DNA of 64,000 nucleotides from Flavihumibacter profundi (lineage in GTDB: Bacteria > Bacteroidota > Bacteroidia > Chitinophagales > Chitinophagaceae), in contig NZ_JAIQXE010000004.1 of assembly GCF_020076305.1 (NCBI RefSeq), forward strand, positions 434,001-498,000, in the 5' to 3' direction. The position numbers and the translations under genes were made by a program. Position 1 is the first letter of the stretch; the number at the start of each line of letters is the position of its first letter. Below are positions 18,056 to 26,147 of the stretch, one piece after another. The notes under the pieces were generated by a model, which was given only the letters and a program-made list of their open reading frames with translations, had not been told where the DNA came from and ran no database searches.

Positions 18056-18601
18056 TCAGCTTTTTTTCGCACGTGAGCCCAATGCTTTCTGGTACAGTTC
18101 CGGTTCTTTTACAGGATCGGGGATCAGGAGGTCATTCTTTCCATAAATAAAGCCTTCCCGCTTGAAATTGGCAGGGGCAAATGTTTCACTGAGGTAAATG
18201 GCATCCTTTGGACATGCTTCTTCACACAAACCGCAGAAGATGCAACGCAGCATATTGATCTCATATTTCGCTGCATACTTTTCTTCCCGGTAAAGGTTCT
18301 CTTCACCCGGCTCCCTTTCTGCAGCTTCCATGGTAATGGCTTCGGCAGGGCAGGCAACAGCGCAGAGCCCGCATGCAGTGCAACGTTCACGTCCATCCTC
18401 ATCACGGTTAAGGACATGCAAACCACGGAAAACGGGGCTGAAAGGCCTTTTCTCTTCCGGATACTGAATGGTCACTTTTTTCTTAAAAAAGTGTTTCAGC
18501 GTTATACCCATCCCCTTTGCTATGGCAGGGAGATACAATTTCTCCATCCTCGTCATCGGATGGCGATCAACTGGTTTTGCTCTGTTTGTTAGTGTCTGCA
18601 T
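18056..18601 (-). CDS. nuoI: NADH-quinone oxidoreductase subunit I
   Basis: A 181-residue ferredoxin-like subunit carrying clusters N6a and N6b at the peripheral-arm/membrane interface. Two complete 4Fe-4S motifs are seen: [12 protein letters not shown] and [12 protein letters not shown]. An amphipathic N-terminal helix ([24 protein letters not shown]) would lie on the membrane. It is separated from nuoH by 89 bases, a gap without an obvious gene or terminator. Confidence 0.97.
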   Translation of the reverse strand: MQTLTNRAKPVDRHPMTRMEKLYLPAIAKGMGITLKHFFKKKVTIQYPEEKRPFSPVFRGLHVLNRDEDGRERCTACGLCAVACPAEAITMEAAEREPGEENLYREEKYAAKYEINMLRCIFCGLCEEACPKDAIYLSETFAPANFKREGFIYGKNDLLIPDPVKEPELYQKALGSRAKKS

Positions 18602-18690
18602 ATTCGAACAGCGTTTAAGCGTTAGCCGTTAGCTGCTTTTTAGGTTAGCAAAAATATTTTAATCCGGACATCCTTCCAAGTAATACCTGC

Positions 18691-19758
18691 TTAGAAAGGC
18701 CATCCATTCTCTTTTATCAATACGATTAATCCCGTGATCACCATATTGATTAAGGCAAGTGGTATCAATGATTTCCATCCCAGTTTCATCAGCTGATCAT
18801 AACGGAACCGCGGGATTGTCCACCTCACCCACATAAAGAAGAAGAGGAAGAACCCGACTTTGGCAAACAAGGAAACCGCCTGCAGAACAGCCAGCCAGTT
18901 ATGGCCGATGCTTTGGCCAAGGTTTGCATCATTCACAAAAGGAATATCATATCCACCGAAATACAGGGTAGACATCAGGGCACTACTGATAAACATATTC
19001 ACATATTCCGCGAAAAGGTAGAAACCGAGTTTCATTGAGGAGTATTCCTGGTGGTAACCCTGGTTCAGTTCGCTTTCAGCTTCGGGAAGGTCAAAGGGCG
19101 TACGGTTACATTCTGCAAAAGCACAAATGAGGAAGATCAGGAAGCCGAGGGGCTGGTATAATATGTTCCACCAACCGGCAGATTGTTGTTCTACGATAGT
19201 TTTCAGGCTGAGGGACCCGGTGATCATCAGCAGCGCGATAATGGATAATCCCATGGCCAGTTCATAGGAGATCATCTGGGAAGCGCCGCGCAGTGCTGCC
19301 AGCAGGGAGAATTTATTATTGGAGGCCCATCCACCGATCATAATACCATACACGCCCATACTCACAACACCAAAGACATAAAGGATACCGATATTGATAT
19401 CCGCGATCTGCAGGGAAATTGTACGGCCACCTATGGTGATTTCATTTCCCCAGGGAATCACTGCACTGGTAAGCATAGCCATGGTCATGGCAATAGCCGG
19501 GCCGAGGATAAAGAGGAACTTGTTGGAAGAATTGGGGATCACATCTTCCTTCATAAATAACTTGATACCATCAGCAAAAGGCTGGAAAATACCACCGGGA
19601 CCCGCCCTGTTGGGACCCAGGCGGTCCTGGATATAACCAGCCACTTTTCGCTCGCCGTAAGTGGAATATAAAGCAACCAGCAGTGAAATGACGATGATCA
19701 CGGCGATCAATACCAGTTTCTCCAGTATAAAAGCCAGGTCAATTGCCAGATATATCAT
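18691..19758 (-). CDS. nuoH: NADH-quinone oxidoreductase subunit H
   Basis: A 355-residue membrane subunit forming much of the quinone cavity. It carries the conserved acidic loops: DRLGPNRAGPGGIFQPFADGIKLF and AECNRTPFDLPEAESELNQGYHQEYS. About eight helices. I start at ATG 19758 (MIYLAIDLAFILEK); the longer open frame would run into nuoG and adds a polar stretch not expected here. The first helix then begins near residue 12. Confidence 0.96.
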   Translation of the reverse strand: MIYLAIDLAFILEKLVLIAVIIVISLLVALYSTYGERKVAGYIQDRLGPNRAGPGGIFQPFADGIKLFMKEDVIPNSSNKFLFILGPAIAMTMAMLTSAVIPWGNEITIGGRTISLQIADINIGILYVFGVVSMGVYGIMIGGWASNNKFSLLAALRGASQMISYELAMGLSIIALLMITGSLSLKTIVEQQSAGWWNILYQPLGFLIFLICAFAECNRTPFDLPEAESELNQGYHQEYSSMKLGFYLFAEYVNMFISSALMSTLYFGGYDIPFVNDANLGQSIGHNWLAVLQAVSLFAKVGFFLFFFMWVRWTIPRFRYDQLMKLGWKSLIPLALINMVITGLIVLIKENGWPF

Positions 19759-19807
19759 ATTAATGTATTCAAACTTTTGAAAATTATTCTCCTTTTTACT
19801 TTTAACC

Positions 19808-20920
19808 CTACTGCTTAGCCCCTGCAAAGTCGTCTCCATGAGCCGGTCCGTCTATTTTCGACAGTTCGATCTCCGGGCGGTTTACCTCGCTGACCTTATG
19901 GATATCCATGAGCAGTTTAGGCCCCCTTCCGCCCATTACTTCGGGCAGGAAATCCTTAGGCATCTGCACTCCCACATAATGTCCCTGGGAAATAACAGAG
20001 TGCCGGTTAACTTTAGTTGGTCCGTCAATGGTCCAGTCTTTCAGGTCTTTCTTTTCGAAACGGCATTCATTGCAGATCCAGCCCGGACGGCCATCGGTAG
20101 CATCTTTAACTTCACCCCACTCGTCCTTGCGGGCGGTTACCCGGAAAACTTCATCGCCACGCATCCATAGCTGCACTTCGCCGCAACATTTGGAACAATT
20201 GCGATGGGCGTCCACCGGCTTGGTGAACCAGACCCTGTTTTTGAAACGGAAAGTTTTATCAGTGAGTGCGCCAACCGGACAAACATCGATGACATTTCCA
20301 ATGAAATCGTTGTCCAGGGACTTCTCGATATAGGTAGCAATCTCTGAGTGGTCTCCGCGGTCAAGTATGCCATGCGCACGTTTTTGGGTCAGCTGATCGG
20401 CTACGAAAACGCAACGGTAGCAAAGGATACAGCGTGTCATGTGCAGCTGGATGTATTCGCCGAGGTCATGCTTTTTGAAAGTCCTTTTCTGGAATTCGAA
20501 GCGGGTACCTTCCTTACCATGCTCATAACTGAGGTCCTGGAGATGACACTCACCGGCCTGGTCACAAATCGGGCAATCCAGCGGGTGGTTCAGCAGGAGG
20601 AATTCAGTAACGCCGGCACGGGCATCGATTACGCGCTCACTGGTGATATTTTTCACGATCATGCCATCCATCACGGTAGTGCGGCAGCTGGCGACCAGTT
20701 TGGGCATAGGGCGCGGGTCTGCGGTAGAACCGGCAGCCACTTCCACAAGGCAGGTGCGGCACTTACCGCCACTGTTCTTCAGCTTGCTGTAATAACACAT
20801 CGCAGGGGGAGCCACTTCACCACCAATTGAACGCGCTGCATTCAGGATGGTTGTTCCAGGCTCCACCTCAATAGTGATATTGTCGATGGTTACTTTAAAT
20901 AATTTTTTCTCGTCAGCCAT
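19808..20920 (-). CDS. nuoG: short NuoG, iron-sulfur part only
   Basis: A 370-residue protein homologous to the N-terminal half of NuoG. Visible are a 2Fe-2S plant-ferredoxin-like domain (CYYSKLKNSGGKCRTC with a later C), the His/Cys cluster domain (CPICDQAGECHLQDLS), and the 4Fe-4S ligands CILCYRC and CPVGAL. A second cluster-like region (CSKCC, CNEC, residues about 240-290) corresponds to the start of the molybdopterin-type 4Fe-4S domain. The large molybdopterin-fold domain of other NuoG proteins (usually 650-900 residues) is absent. The gene ends cleanly 49 bases before nuoH with no leftover reading frame, so this looks like a true short form rather than a frameshift. Confidence 0.93.
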   Translation of the reverse strand: MADEKKLFKVTIDNITIEVEPGTTILNAARSIGGEVAPPAMCYYSKLKNSGGKCRTCLVEVAAGSTADPRPMPKLVASCRTTVMDGMIVKNITSERVIDARAGVTEFLLLNHPLDCPICDQAGECHLQDLSYEHGKEGTRFEFQKRTFKKHDLGEYIQLHMTRCILCYRCVFVADQLTQKRAHGILDRGDHSEIATYIEKSLDNDFIGNVIDVCPVGALTDKTFRFKNRVWFTKPVDAHRNCSKCCGEVQLWMRGDEVFRVTARKDEWGEVKDATDGRPGWICNECRFEKKDLKDWTIDGPTKVNRHSVISQGHYVGVQMPKDFLPEVMGGRGPKLLMDIHKVSEVNRPEIELSKIDGPAHGDDFAGAKQ

Positions 20921-20930
20921 ATGTTAATTT

Positions 20931-20965
20931 TTCACGCAAAGCCGCTAAGGAGCGGAGGCGCAAAG
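20931..20965. repeat. left inverted repeat of the relic between nuoF and nuoG
   Basis: This 35-base arm begins TTCACGCAAAGCCGC. Aligned without gaps to the reverse complement of 21099-21133 it matches at 24 of 35 positions by hand count. The two arms bound the remains of a GxxExxY-family gene. Confidence 0.65.
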
Positions 20966-20966
20966 A

Positions 20967-21095
20967 TTAAAGATTATTTAGAACTCTATGGATACCATCT
21001 CTAATAAGGGGCAAATTGAAATTGATCAATAAGCCAAATTTCAAATTGGTAATTTTCAAATAAGTAATCAGCACACTCTTTTCATTTTCTACTCC
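20967..21095 (-). pseudogene. remnant of a GxxExxY-family protein gene
   Basis: On the minus strand the gap between nuoF and nuoG encodes, in one frame, a 36-codon tail ending at TAA (20967-20969). It contains TYLKITNLKFGLLINFN followed by RDGIHRVLNNL. This matches the well-conserved C-terminus of GxxExxY proteins, small proteins of about 125 residues and unknown function. No start codon or N-terminal two thirds remains. Inverted repeats bound it on both sides, so the whole 200-base segment looks like a decayed cassette left in the operon. Confidence 0.75.
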
Positions 21096-21098
21096 TCC

Positions 21099-21133
21099 AC
21101 TGCGCCCCTGCTACCCTGCGTATTTGTGTGAAA
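21099..21133. repeat. right inverted repeat of the relic between nuoF and nuoG
   Basis: Read on the minus strand this arm begins TTCACACAAATACGC and pairs imperfectly with 20931-20965. It starts two bases after the nuoF stop codon (21135-21137), so insertion or decay reached the gene end. Confidence 0.65.
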
Positions 21134-21134
21134 C

Positions 21135-22487
21135 CTACGCAGGTGTATAAATCGGATCAGCATAGTGGGCTAAACCATAATTGCGTGTCAAACATTCCTG
21201 AGGATTGTTTACATGCCATTCAAACTCGTCGCGGAAATGCCGGATGGCAGCAGCCACGGGCCATGCGGCAGCGTCACCGAGCGGGCAAATCGTATTGCCC
21301 TCGATCTTGCGCTGGATATCCCATAACAGGTCTATATCACTCATCTTTCCCTTTCCGCTTTCGATCGCTTTCAATATTTTTTCCATCCAGCCTGTCCCTT
21401 CACGGCAGGGAGAGCATTGTCCGCAGCTTTCGTGCCGGTAAAAACGGGCCAGTGTATAGGTGTTTTTCACCACGCACTGGTCTTCATCCAATACGATGAA
21501 ACCACCCGAACCCATCATGGATCCTGTTGCGAAACCGCCATCACTAAGGCTCTCATAGTTCATATACCGGGTTTCCCCTTTTGCTGTTTTAAGCAACAGG
21601 TTAGCCGGTAAAATGGGAACAGATGATCCGCCGGGAATACAGGCTTTCAGCCTTTTCCCATTGGCAATTCCGCCGCAATATTCATCACTGTAAATAAATT
21701 CTTCCACCGGGATGGTCATGTCAATTTCGTATACTCCCGGTTTGTTGATATTGCCGCAGGCAGAGATCAGTTTTGTTCCGGTTGATTTACCCACCCCGAT
21801 TTTTGCATACTCTTCACCACCCATATTAATGATAGGCACAACAGCTGCCAGGGTTTCCACATTATTCACCACTGTAGGCCGGTCCCATACCCCTTTAACC
21901 GCCGGGAATGGAGGCTTGATACGGGGATTACCGCGCTTACCTTCGAGGGATTCTATCAATGCAGTTTCTTCACCGCAGATGTATGCCCCTGCACCGCGCT
22001 GCACATAAATTTCACAATTGAACCCGGTGCCCAGGATATTGTTTCCCAGCCATCCATTGGCTTTGGCTTCGCCAATGGCATGTTCGAGTATATCAGTGAT
22101 CCAGGCATATTCCCCACGGATATATATATACGTAGCATTTGAGCCCAGTGCATAGGAAGCAACAATAAGTCCTTCAATCAGCAGGTGGGGAAGGAATTCC
22201 ATCAGGAAGCGGTCCTTGAATGTACCCGGTTCTGATTCGTCGGCATTGCAAACCAAGTGGCGCGGAACTCCTTCGGGCTTAGCCAGGAAACTCCATTTCA
22301 TACCAGTTGGGAAACCCGCACCGCCACGCCCGCGTAATCCACTCTTCTTCACTTCCTCAGTAACCGCATCCGGACTCATGGTCTTTAATGCTTTTTCGAC
22401 ACTGCGGTAACCGCCCTCGCGACGGTACACGTCGTACTGTCGGATGCCTTCTACTTTGGCTTTGTCTAATAATAATTTTACACCCAT
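21135..22487 (-). CDS. nuoF: NADH-quinone oxidoreductase subunit F
   Basis: A 450-residue subunit that binds NADH, FMN and the N3 4Fe-4S cluster. The glycine-rich GRGGAGFPTGMKW, the FMN-site CNADESEPGTFKDR and the cluster motif CGQCSPCREGTGWM with the later CPLGDAAAWP are all present. Together with NuoE it forms the electron-input end. It is followed by the GxxExxY relic, then nuoG; all nuo genes keep the same direction across the relic. Confidence 0.97.
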   Translation of the reverse strand: MGVKLLLDKAKVEGIRQYDVYRREGGYRSVEKALKTMSPDAVTEEVKKSGLRGRGGAGFPTGMKWSFLAKPEGVPRHLVCNADESEPGTFKDRFLMEFLPHLLIEGLIVASYALGSNATYIYIRGEYAWITDILEHAIGEAKANGWLGNNILGTGFNCEIYVQRGAGAYICGEETALIESLEGKRGNPRIKPPFPAVKGVWDRPTVVNNVETLAAVVPIINMGGEEYAKIGVGKSTGTKLISACGNINKPGVYEIDMTIPVEEFIYSDEYCGGIANGKRLKACIPGGSSVPILPANLLLKTAKGETRYMNYESLSDGGFATGSMMGSGGFIVLDEDQCVVKNTYTLARFYRHESCGQCSPCREGTGWMEKILKAIESGKGKMSDIDLLWDIQRKIEGNTICPLGDAAAWPVAAAIRHFRDEFEWHVNNPQECLTRNYGLAHYADPIYTPA

Positions 22488-22495
22488 AGGTTTTT

Positions 22496-22523
22496 GGTGA
22501 ACGGTGAGCGGTAAACAGTGAAC
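22496..22523. repeat. heptamer repeat array (nuoE-nuoF gap)
   Basis: Four 7-base units in register: GGTGAAC, GGTGAGC, GGTAAAC and AGTGAAC. They belong to the GGTGAAT family and lie in the untranslated gap just before the nuoF start. Confidence 0.65.
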
Positions 22524-22573
22524 AGAAATGCCCGTTGTTTAACGATCTCCTATTTTTTCAATCATTTTTTTCC

Positions 22574-23071
22574 TCAATTCAGCAGGCCTGCATTCTTCCT
22601 GCACTCCTCAATAATCTGGTCCACTTTATCTTTAGTCAGGTGTTCGCGGTAGTGCTTGCCCAATTGCATCATGGGCGCATAACCACAGGCACCAAGGCAT
22701 TCCACAGTTTTCAGGGTAAACAACCCGTCCGGGGTAGTTTCACCAACCCCGATCCCTAAACGCTGTTTGATATAATCAATAATATTGTCGCTACCGCTGA
22801 CCATACAAGGCCCTGTCTGGCAAACCTCAAACATGAACTTTCCCACAGGTTTAAGGTTGAACATAGAGTAGAAGGTAGCAACTTCGTACACCTCAATCGG
22901 TTCAATCTGCAACAGGCCAGCCACGTAATCCATGGTTTCTGCGCTCAGCCATCCGTACTCTTCCTGCGCCAGGTGCAAAAGGGGTATCAACGCACTTTTT
23001 TGCTTTCCCTGCGGATAGCGGTTGATGATCTCCTGTACCTTGTTCAGTTTCTCTTCTGAAAATTTTATCAT
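22574..23071 (-). CDS. nuoE: NADH-quinone oxidoreductase subunit E
   Basis: A 165-residue thioredoxin-fold subunit with the N1a 2Fe-2S cluster. Ligands are in CQTGPCMVSGS and CLGACGYAP. An N-terminal helical bundle (about 10-75) is typical. The ATG at 23071 (MIKFSEEKLNKVQ) is preferred over an in-frame TTG two codons earlier. Confidence 0.96.
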   Translation of the reverse strand: MIKFSEEKLNKVQEIINRYPQGKQKSALIPLLHLAQEEYGWLSAETMDYVAGLLQIEPIEVYEVATFYSMFNLKPVGKFMFEVCQTGPCMVSGSDNIIDYIKQRLGIGVGETTPDGLFTLKTVECLGACGYAPMMQLGKHYREHLTKDKVDQIIEECRKNAGLLN

Positions 23072-23079
23072 AGTCAATT

Positions 23080-23100
23080 CGTAAATCGTGAATCGTTCAC
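23080..23100. repeat. short heptamer-like repeat (nuoD-nuoE gap)
   Basis: CGTAAAT, CGTGAAT and CGTTCAC follow each other in register, a weak member of the heptamer family. It lies in the gap between nuoE and nuoD. Confidence 0.35.
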
Positions 23101-23103
23101 CCT

Positions 23104-24345
23104 TTATGCGTCCATCTCCCCTGCAATCAGGTTCAGGCTACTCATGGTGATCACCGCATCACTCAGCAATGCGCCTTTGGTCAGTTCTGAATAAGCCTGG
23201 TAGTAGATAAAGCAAGGCCTCCTGAAATGCAGCCTGAATGGGGCACGGCCGCCATCGCTGATCAGGTAGAAACCAAGCTCACCATTTCCTCCTTCCACTG
23301 AATGGTACACTTCCCCTTTAGGCATATCAATTTCACCCATGATGATTTTGAAGTGCCAGATAAGTGCTTCCATTTTCGTATATACATCCTGTTTTTCCGG
23401 GAGGTAGTATTCCGGAACATCTGCATGGTACACATCGGCATCAGTACCCCTGAACTCCTGAACTTTCCTGAAGGCCTGTTCAATGATGCCCAGGCTCTGC
23501 CACATTTCCTGGTTACGGACCATGAAACGATCATAGTTGTCGCCGGTGCTGCCGACAGGAATATCAAATTTAAAGTCCTCGTAGGAAGAATAAGGTGCTG
23601 CAACCCTTACATCATAATCCACCCCGGTAGCGCGAAGGTTCGGGCCGGTAAAACCATAATTCAGTGCCCTTTCCGCAGAAATACCACCTGTTCCCATGGT
23701 ACGCTCCATAAAAATCCTGTTACGGTTGAACAGGTTCTCAAATTCTTTAAGCGTAACGGGATATTCTTTCAGGAATTTTTCAATCTTTTCAAAAGCGGCA
23801 TTGGTGAAATTCCTTTCAAATCCGCCTATGCGGCCTATATTGGTAGTAAGCCGGCTTCCGCATACTTCCTCGAAGATTTCATAGATCAGTTCGCGGTATT
23901 GCATTACGTACAGGAATCCGCTGAATGCCCCGCTATCAACACCCACAATAGAGTTACAGATCAGGTGATCGGCGATCCTTGACAATTCCATGATGATTAC
24001 CCGCAGGTAATCCACCCGCTTCGGTGTGTTAACCCCGAGCAATTTCTCGCAGGTGAGATGCCATCCCATATTGTTGATGGGAGATGAGCAATAATTCAAA
24101 CGGTCTGTCAGGGGGGTGATCTGGTATAAAGGCCTTCTTTCAGCGATCTTCTCAAACGCCCTGTGGATATAACCAACAGTCTGTTCGGAAGAAATGATCC
24201 GTTCCCCATCTACTTCCAGGATATTCTGGAACACTCCATGTGTGGCAGGGTGTGTGGGACCGAGGTTCAGTGTGGTGGTTTGTTTCTCAATAGAACCTTC
24301 CGGAAGCTTTACGTGGTGAGGTTGTTGGTGTATGAGTTCAGACAT
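23104..24345 (-). CDS. nuoD: NADH-quinone oxidoreductase subunit D
   Basis: A 413-residue 49-kDa-type subunit lining the quinone pocket. It shows LNLGPTHPATHGVF with the quinone-site His residues, TDRLNYCSSPINNMGW, the GRIGGFERNF region and the C-terminal SSLNLIAGEMDA ending in the conserved acidic tail. NuoC and NuoD are separate here, not fused as in E. coli. Confidence 0.97.
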   Translation of the reverse strand: MSELIHQQPHHVKLPEGSIEKQTTTLNLGPTHPATHGVFQNILEVDGERIISSEQTVGYIHRAFEKIAERRPLYQITPLTDRLNYCSSPINNMGWHLTCEKLLGVNTPKRVDYLRVIIMELSRIADHLICNSIVGVDSGAFSGFLYVMQYRELIYEIFEEVCGSRLTTNIGRIGGFERNFTNAAFEKIEKFLKEYPVTLKEFENLFNRNRIFMERTMGTGGISAERALNYGFTGPNLRATGVDYDVRVAAPYSSYEDFKFDIPVGSTGDNYDRFMVRNQEMWQSLGIIEQAFRKVQEFRGTDADVYHADVPEYYLPEKQDVYTKMEALIWHFKIIMGEIDMPKGEVYHSVEGGNGELGFYLISDGGRAPFRLHFRRPCFIYYQAYSELTKGALLSDAVITMSSLNLIAGEMDA

Positions 24346-24388
24346 TACTGTCTTGTTTGTTGTTTGTAGTTAGGTATATGGTTTGTTG

Positions 24389-24907
24389 TCAGGATATGGA
24401 ACCTCCACGGCCGAACATTTCATCATCTTTATCAATACGCGACTGGTCTTCGAGCGGGTATTCCTTTCTCATCGGGAAATAATCCATTTCATCCACATTC
24501 AGGATACGCTTCAGGTTTGGATGGCCAACAAAATTAATCCCGTAAAAATCATATGTTTCGCGTTCCTGCCAGTTGGCTGATTCGAACAGGCTGGTAGCTG
24601 TGAAAACATCAGGATCATTGATACCGGTAAATACCTTCATCCTAAGCCTGACATTATCCACCAGGTTGTGCATGTGGTAAACCACGGCCAGTTCGCGTCC
24701 TTCCTGGTTCGGATAATGCACCCCGCAAAGATCAGTAAGGAACCGAAACTTCAATTCATTATCGTCATGTAGGAATTGCATCACTTTCAGGTTCATTTCT
24801 TTAGGAACCTCAAAAGTCAGGAATCCGGCAGGTTCTTCCACATTTGTAATGGCATCGCCAAACTTTTCTGTGATCCTCTGCCTGATATATTCGTTCGTCA
24901 AAGACAT
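24389..24907 (-). CDS. nuoC: NADH-quinone oxidoreductase subunit C
   Basis: A 172-residue 30-kDa-type subunit of the complex I peripheral arm. The signature ANWQERETYDFYGINFVGHPNLKRIL, followed by DYFPMRKEYPLEDQSR, is clear. The short acidic-glycine C-terminus (DEMFGRGGSIS) is typical of Bacteroidota. It follows nuoB after 21 bases. Confidence 0.96.
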   Translation of the reverse strand: MSLTNEYIRQRITEKFGDAITNVEEPAGFLTFEVPKEMNLKVMQFLHDDNELKFRFLTDLCGVHYPNQEGRELAVVYHMHNLVDNVRLRMKVFTGINDPDVFTATSLFESANWQERETYDFYGINFVGHPNLKRILNVDEMDYFPMRKEYPLEDQSRIDKDDEMFGRGGSIS

Positions 24908-24928
24908 ATGAATGATTCTTACAATTAG

Positions 24929-25510
24929 TTACTCAATACCATAGCTGTTCAGCAAGGCCTTATACTTGTCGCTATTCCTTCTCCGCAGACTTTCCTGTCC
25001 AACCAGGTCCTGGCATTTCAACAATCCATCCAATATAGCTTCAGGACGGGGAGGGCAACCGGGAACGTAAACATCAACCGGGATGATCTGGTCAATCCCC
25101 TGAAGAACACTATAAGTATCGAAGATACCTCCGGAAGAGGCACAGGCTCCGACAGCAATCACCCAGCGGGGTTCTGACATCTGCAGGTAAACCTGTTTCA
25201 GGATGGGGCCCATTTTCTTGGCGATGGTTCCCATTACGAGCAACAGATCACATTGGCGGGGGGTGTGCGCAAACCTTTCGGAACCGAAACGGCCGATATC
25301 ATAATGTGAAGCACTTGTGGCCATGAATTCAATCCCGCAGCAGGAAGTAGCAAAGGGCATCGGCCAGAGGGAGTTCTTCCGGCCCCAACCAACAACCTGG
25401 TCAAGGGTAGTAGCAAAAAATCCTTCACCGCCATAACCTGGCGGCATATCATCGGTGATGACAATCTTACCACCTTCATTCTTTACGTTATATTGAACAG
25501 GACGTGCCAT
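24929..25510 (-). CDS. nuoB: NADH-quinone oxidoreductase subunit B
   Basis: A 193-residue subunit carrying the terminal N2 4Fe-4S cluster that donates electrons to quinone. Ligand motifs seen are [27 protein letters not shown] and [11 protein letters not shown]. It sits 89 bases after nuoA. Confidence 0.97.
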   Translation of the reverse strand: MARPVQYNVKNEGGKIVITDDMPPGYGGEGFFATTLDQVVGWGRKNSLWPMPFATSCCGIEFMATSASHYDIGRFGSERFAHTPRQCDLLLVMGTIAKKMGPILKQVYLQMSEPRWVIAVGACASSGGIFDTYSVLQGIDQIIPVDVYVPGCPPRPEAILDGLLKCQDLVGQESLRRRNSDKYKALLNSYGIE

Positions 25511-25599
25511 AATATAATCAGCTTTTAAAATGAACGATTAATTCACCTACTGTAAAACCGTTCAAGTATTATTAAGTTCAAACTGTGCGCAATTCCCTG

Positions 25600-26007
25600 C
25601 TAGTCCTCCCATTGAAGGGCGCCTTTTTTTAATATATAATAAAATCCACAGAAGAAGAATCCAACGAACATCAGAACTGCCCCAAAACCATTCCAGCCCA
25701 GCTCCCTGAAATTCACTGCATAGGGGTAGAAAAAGATAACTTCCACATCAAACAATACAAATAGGATCGCCACGAGGAAATATTTGATAGCCATGGGTTG
25801 ACGGGCATTTCCCACTGCTTCTATACCACTTTCGTAAGTTTGAAGTTTTTCAGCAGTTTTTCGGTTCGGGCCCAGGAATGGGGAAATTCCCAAGGTAAGG
25901 CCAACAAATCCGGCAGCACAGATTATTTGTAATGCAATAGGCAGGTAATCAACTGCAGTATTTGTAGCTACCGCGGTTTGTAACAAGAAAAGATTCATGC
26001 TTTCCAT
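25600..26007 (-). CDS. nuoA: NADH-quinone oxidoreductase subunit A
   Basis: A three-helix membrane subunit of about 135 residues and the first gene of the complex I operon. The acidic loop with YESGIEAVGNARQPMAIKYFLVAILFVLFDVEVIFFYPYA is diagnostic. The open frame can begin at a TTG (26019), but a -7 box (26017-26024) overlaps that codon. I therefore use ATG 26007; ATG 25998 is also possible. Confidence 0.93.
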   Translation of the reverse strand: MESMNLFLLQTAVATNTAVDYLPIALQIICAAGFVGLTLGISPFLGPNRKTAEKLQTYESGIEAVGNARQPMAIKYFLVAILFVLFDVEVIFFYPYAVNFRELGWNGFGAVLMFVGFFFCGFYYILKKGALQWED

Positions 26008-26016
26008 ATTGTGGGG

Positions 26017-26024
26017 CAAAAATA
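26017..26024 (-). promoter_or_regulatory. -7 box of the nuo operon
   Basis: TATTTTTG on the minus strand, nine bases before the nuoA ATG at 26007. No clear -33 TTTG is found 19-21 bases upstream. Transcription would start very close to the start codon. Confidence 0.5.
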
Positions 26025-26096
26025 AGGTAGCCCGCCAAATAAATAGCGGAACGTTGAAAATAAGTTATTTGTGAAAGGATTGGGGTGTACGCTAAA

Positions 26097-26127
26097 AGCA
26101 GGAGGCCCCGGAATACCGGGGCCTCCT
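26097..26127 (-). terminator. terminator after the TPR gene
   Basis: AGGAGGCCCCGG (26100-26111) and CCGGGGCCTCCT (26116-26127) form a perfect 12-bp GC-rich stem with loop AATA, followed on the minus strand by GCTTTT. It separates the TonB/PstS/TPR genes from the nuo operon. Confidence 0.8.
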
Positions 26128-26147
26128 GGACCGAAAATCTTTATCTG

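Noticed and set aside
19759-19807. Missing NuoG domain as a frameshifted remnant
   Set aside because: The 49 bases between nuoG and nuoH are too short and carry no domain similarity.
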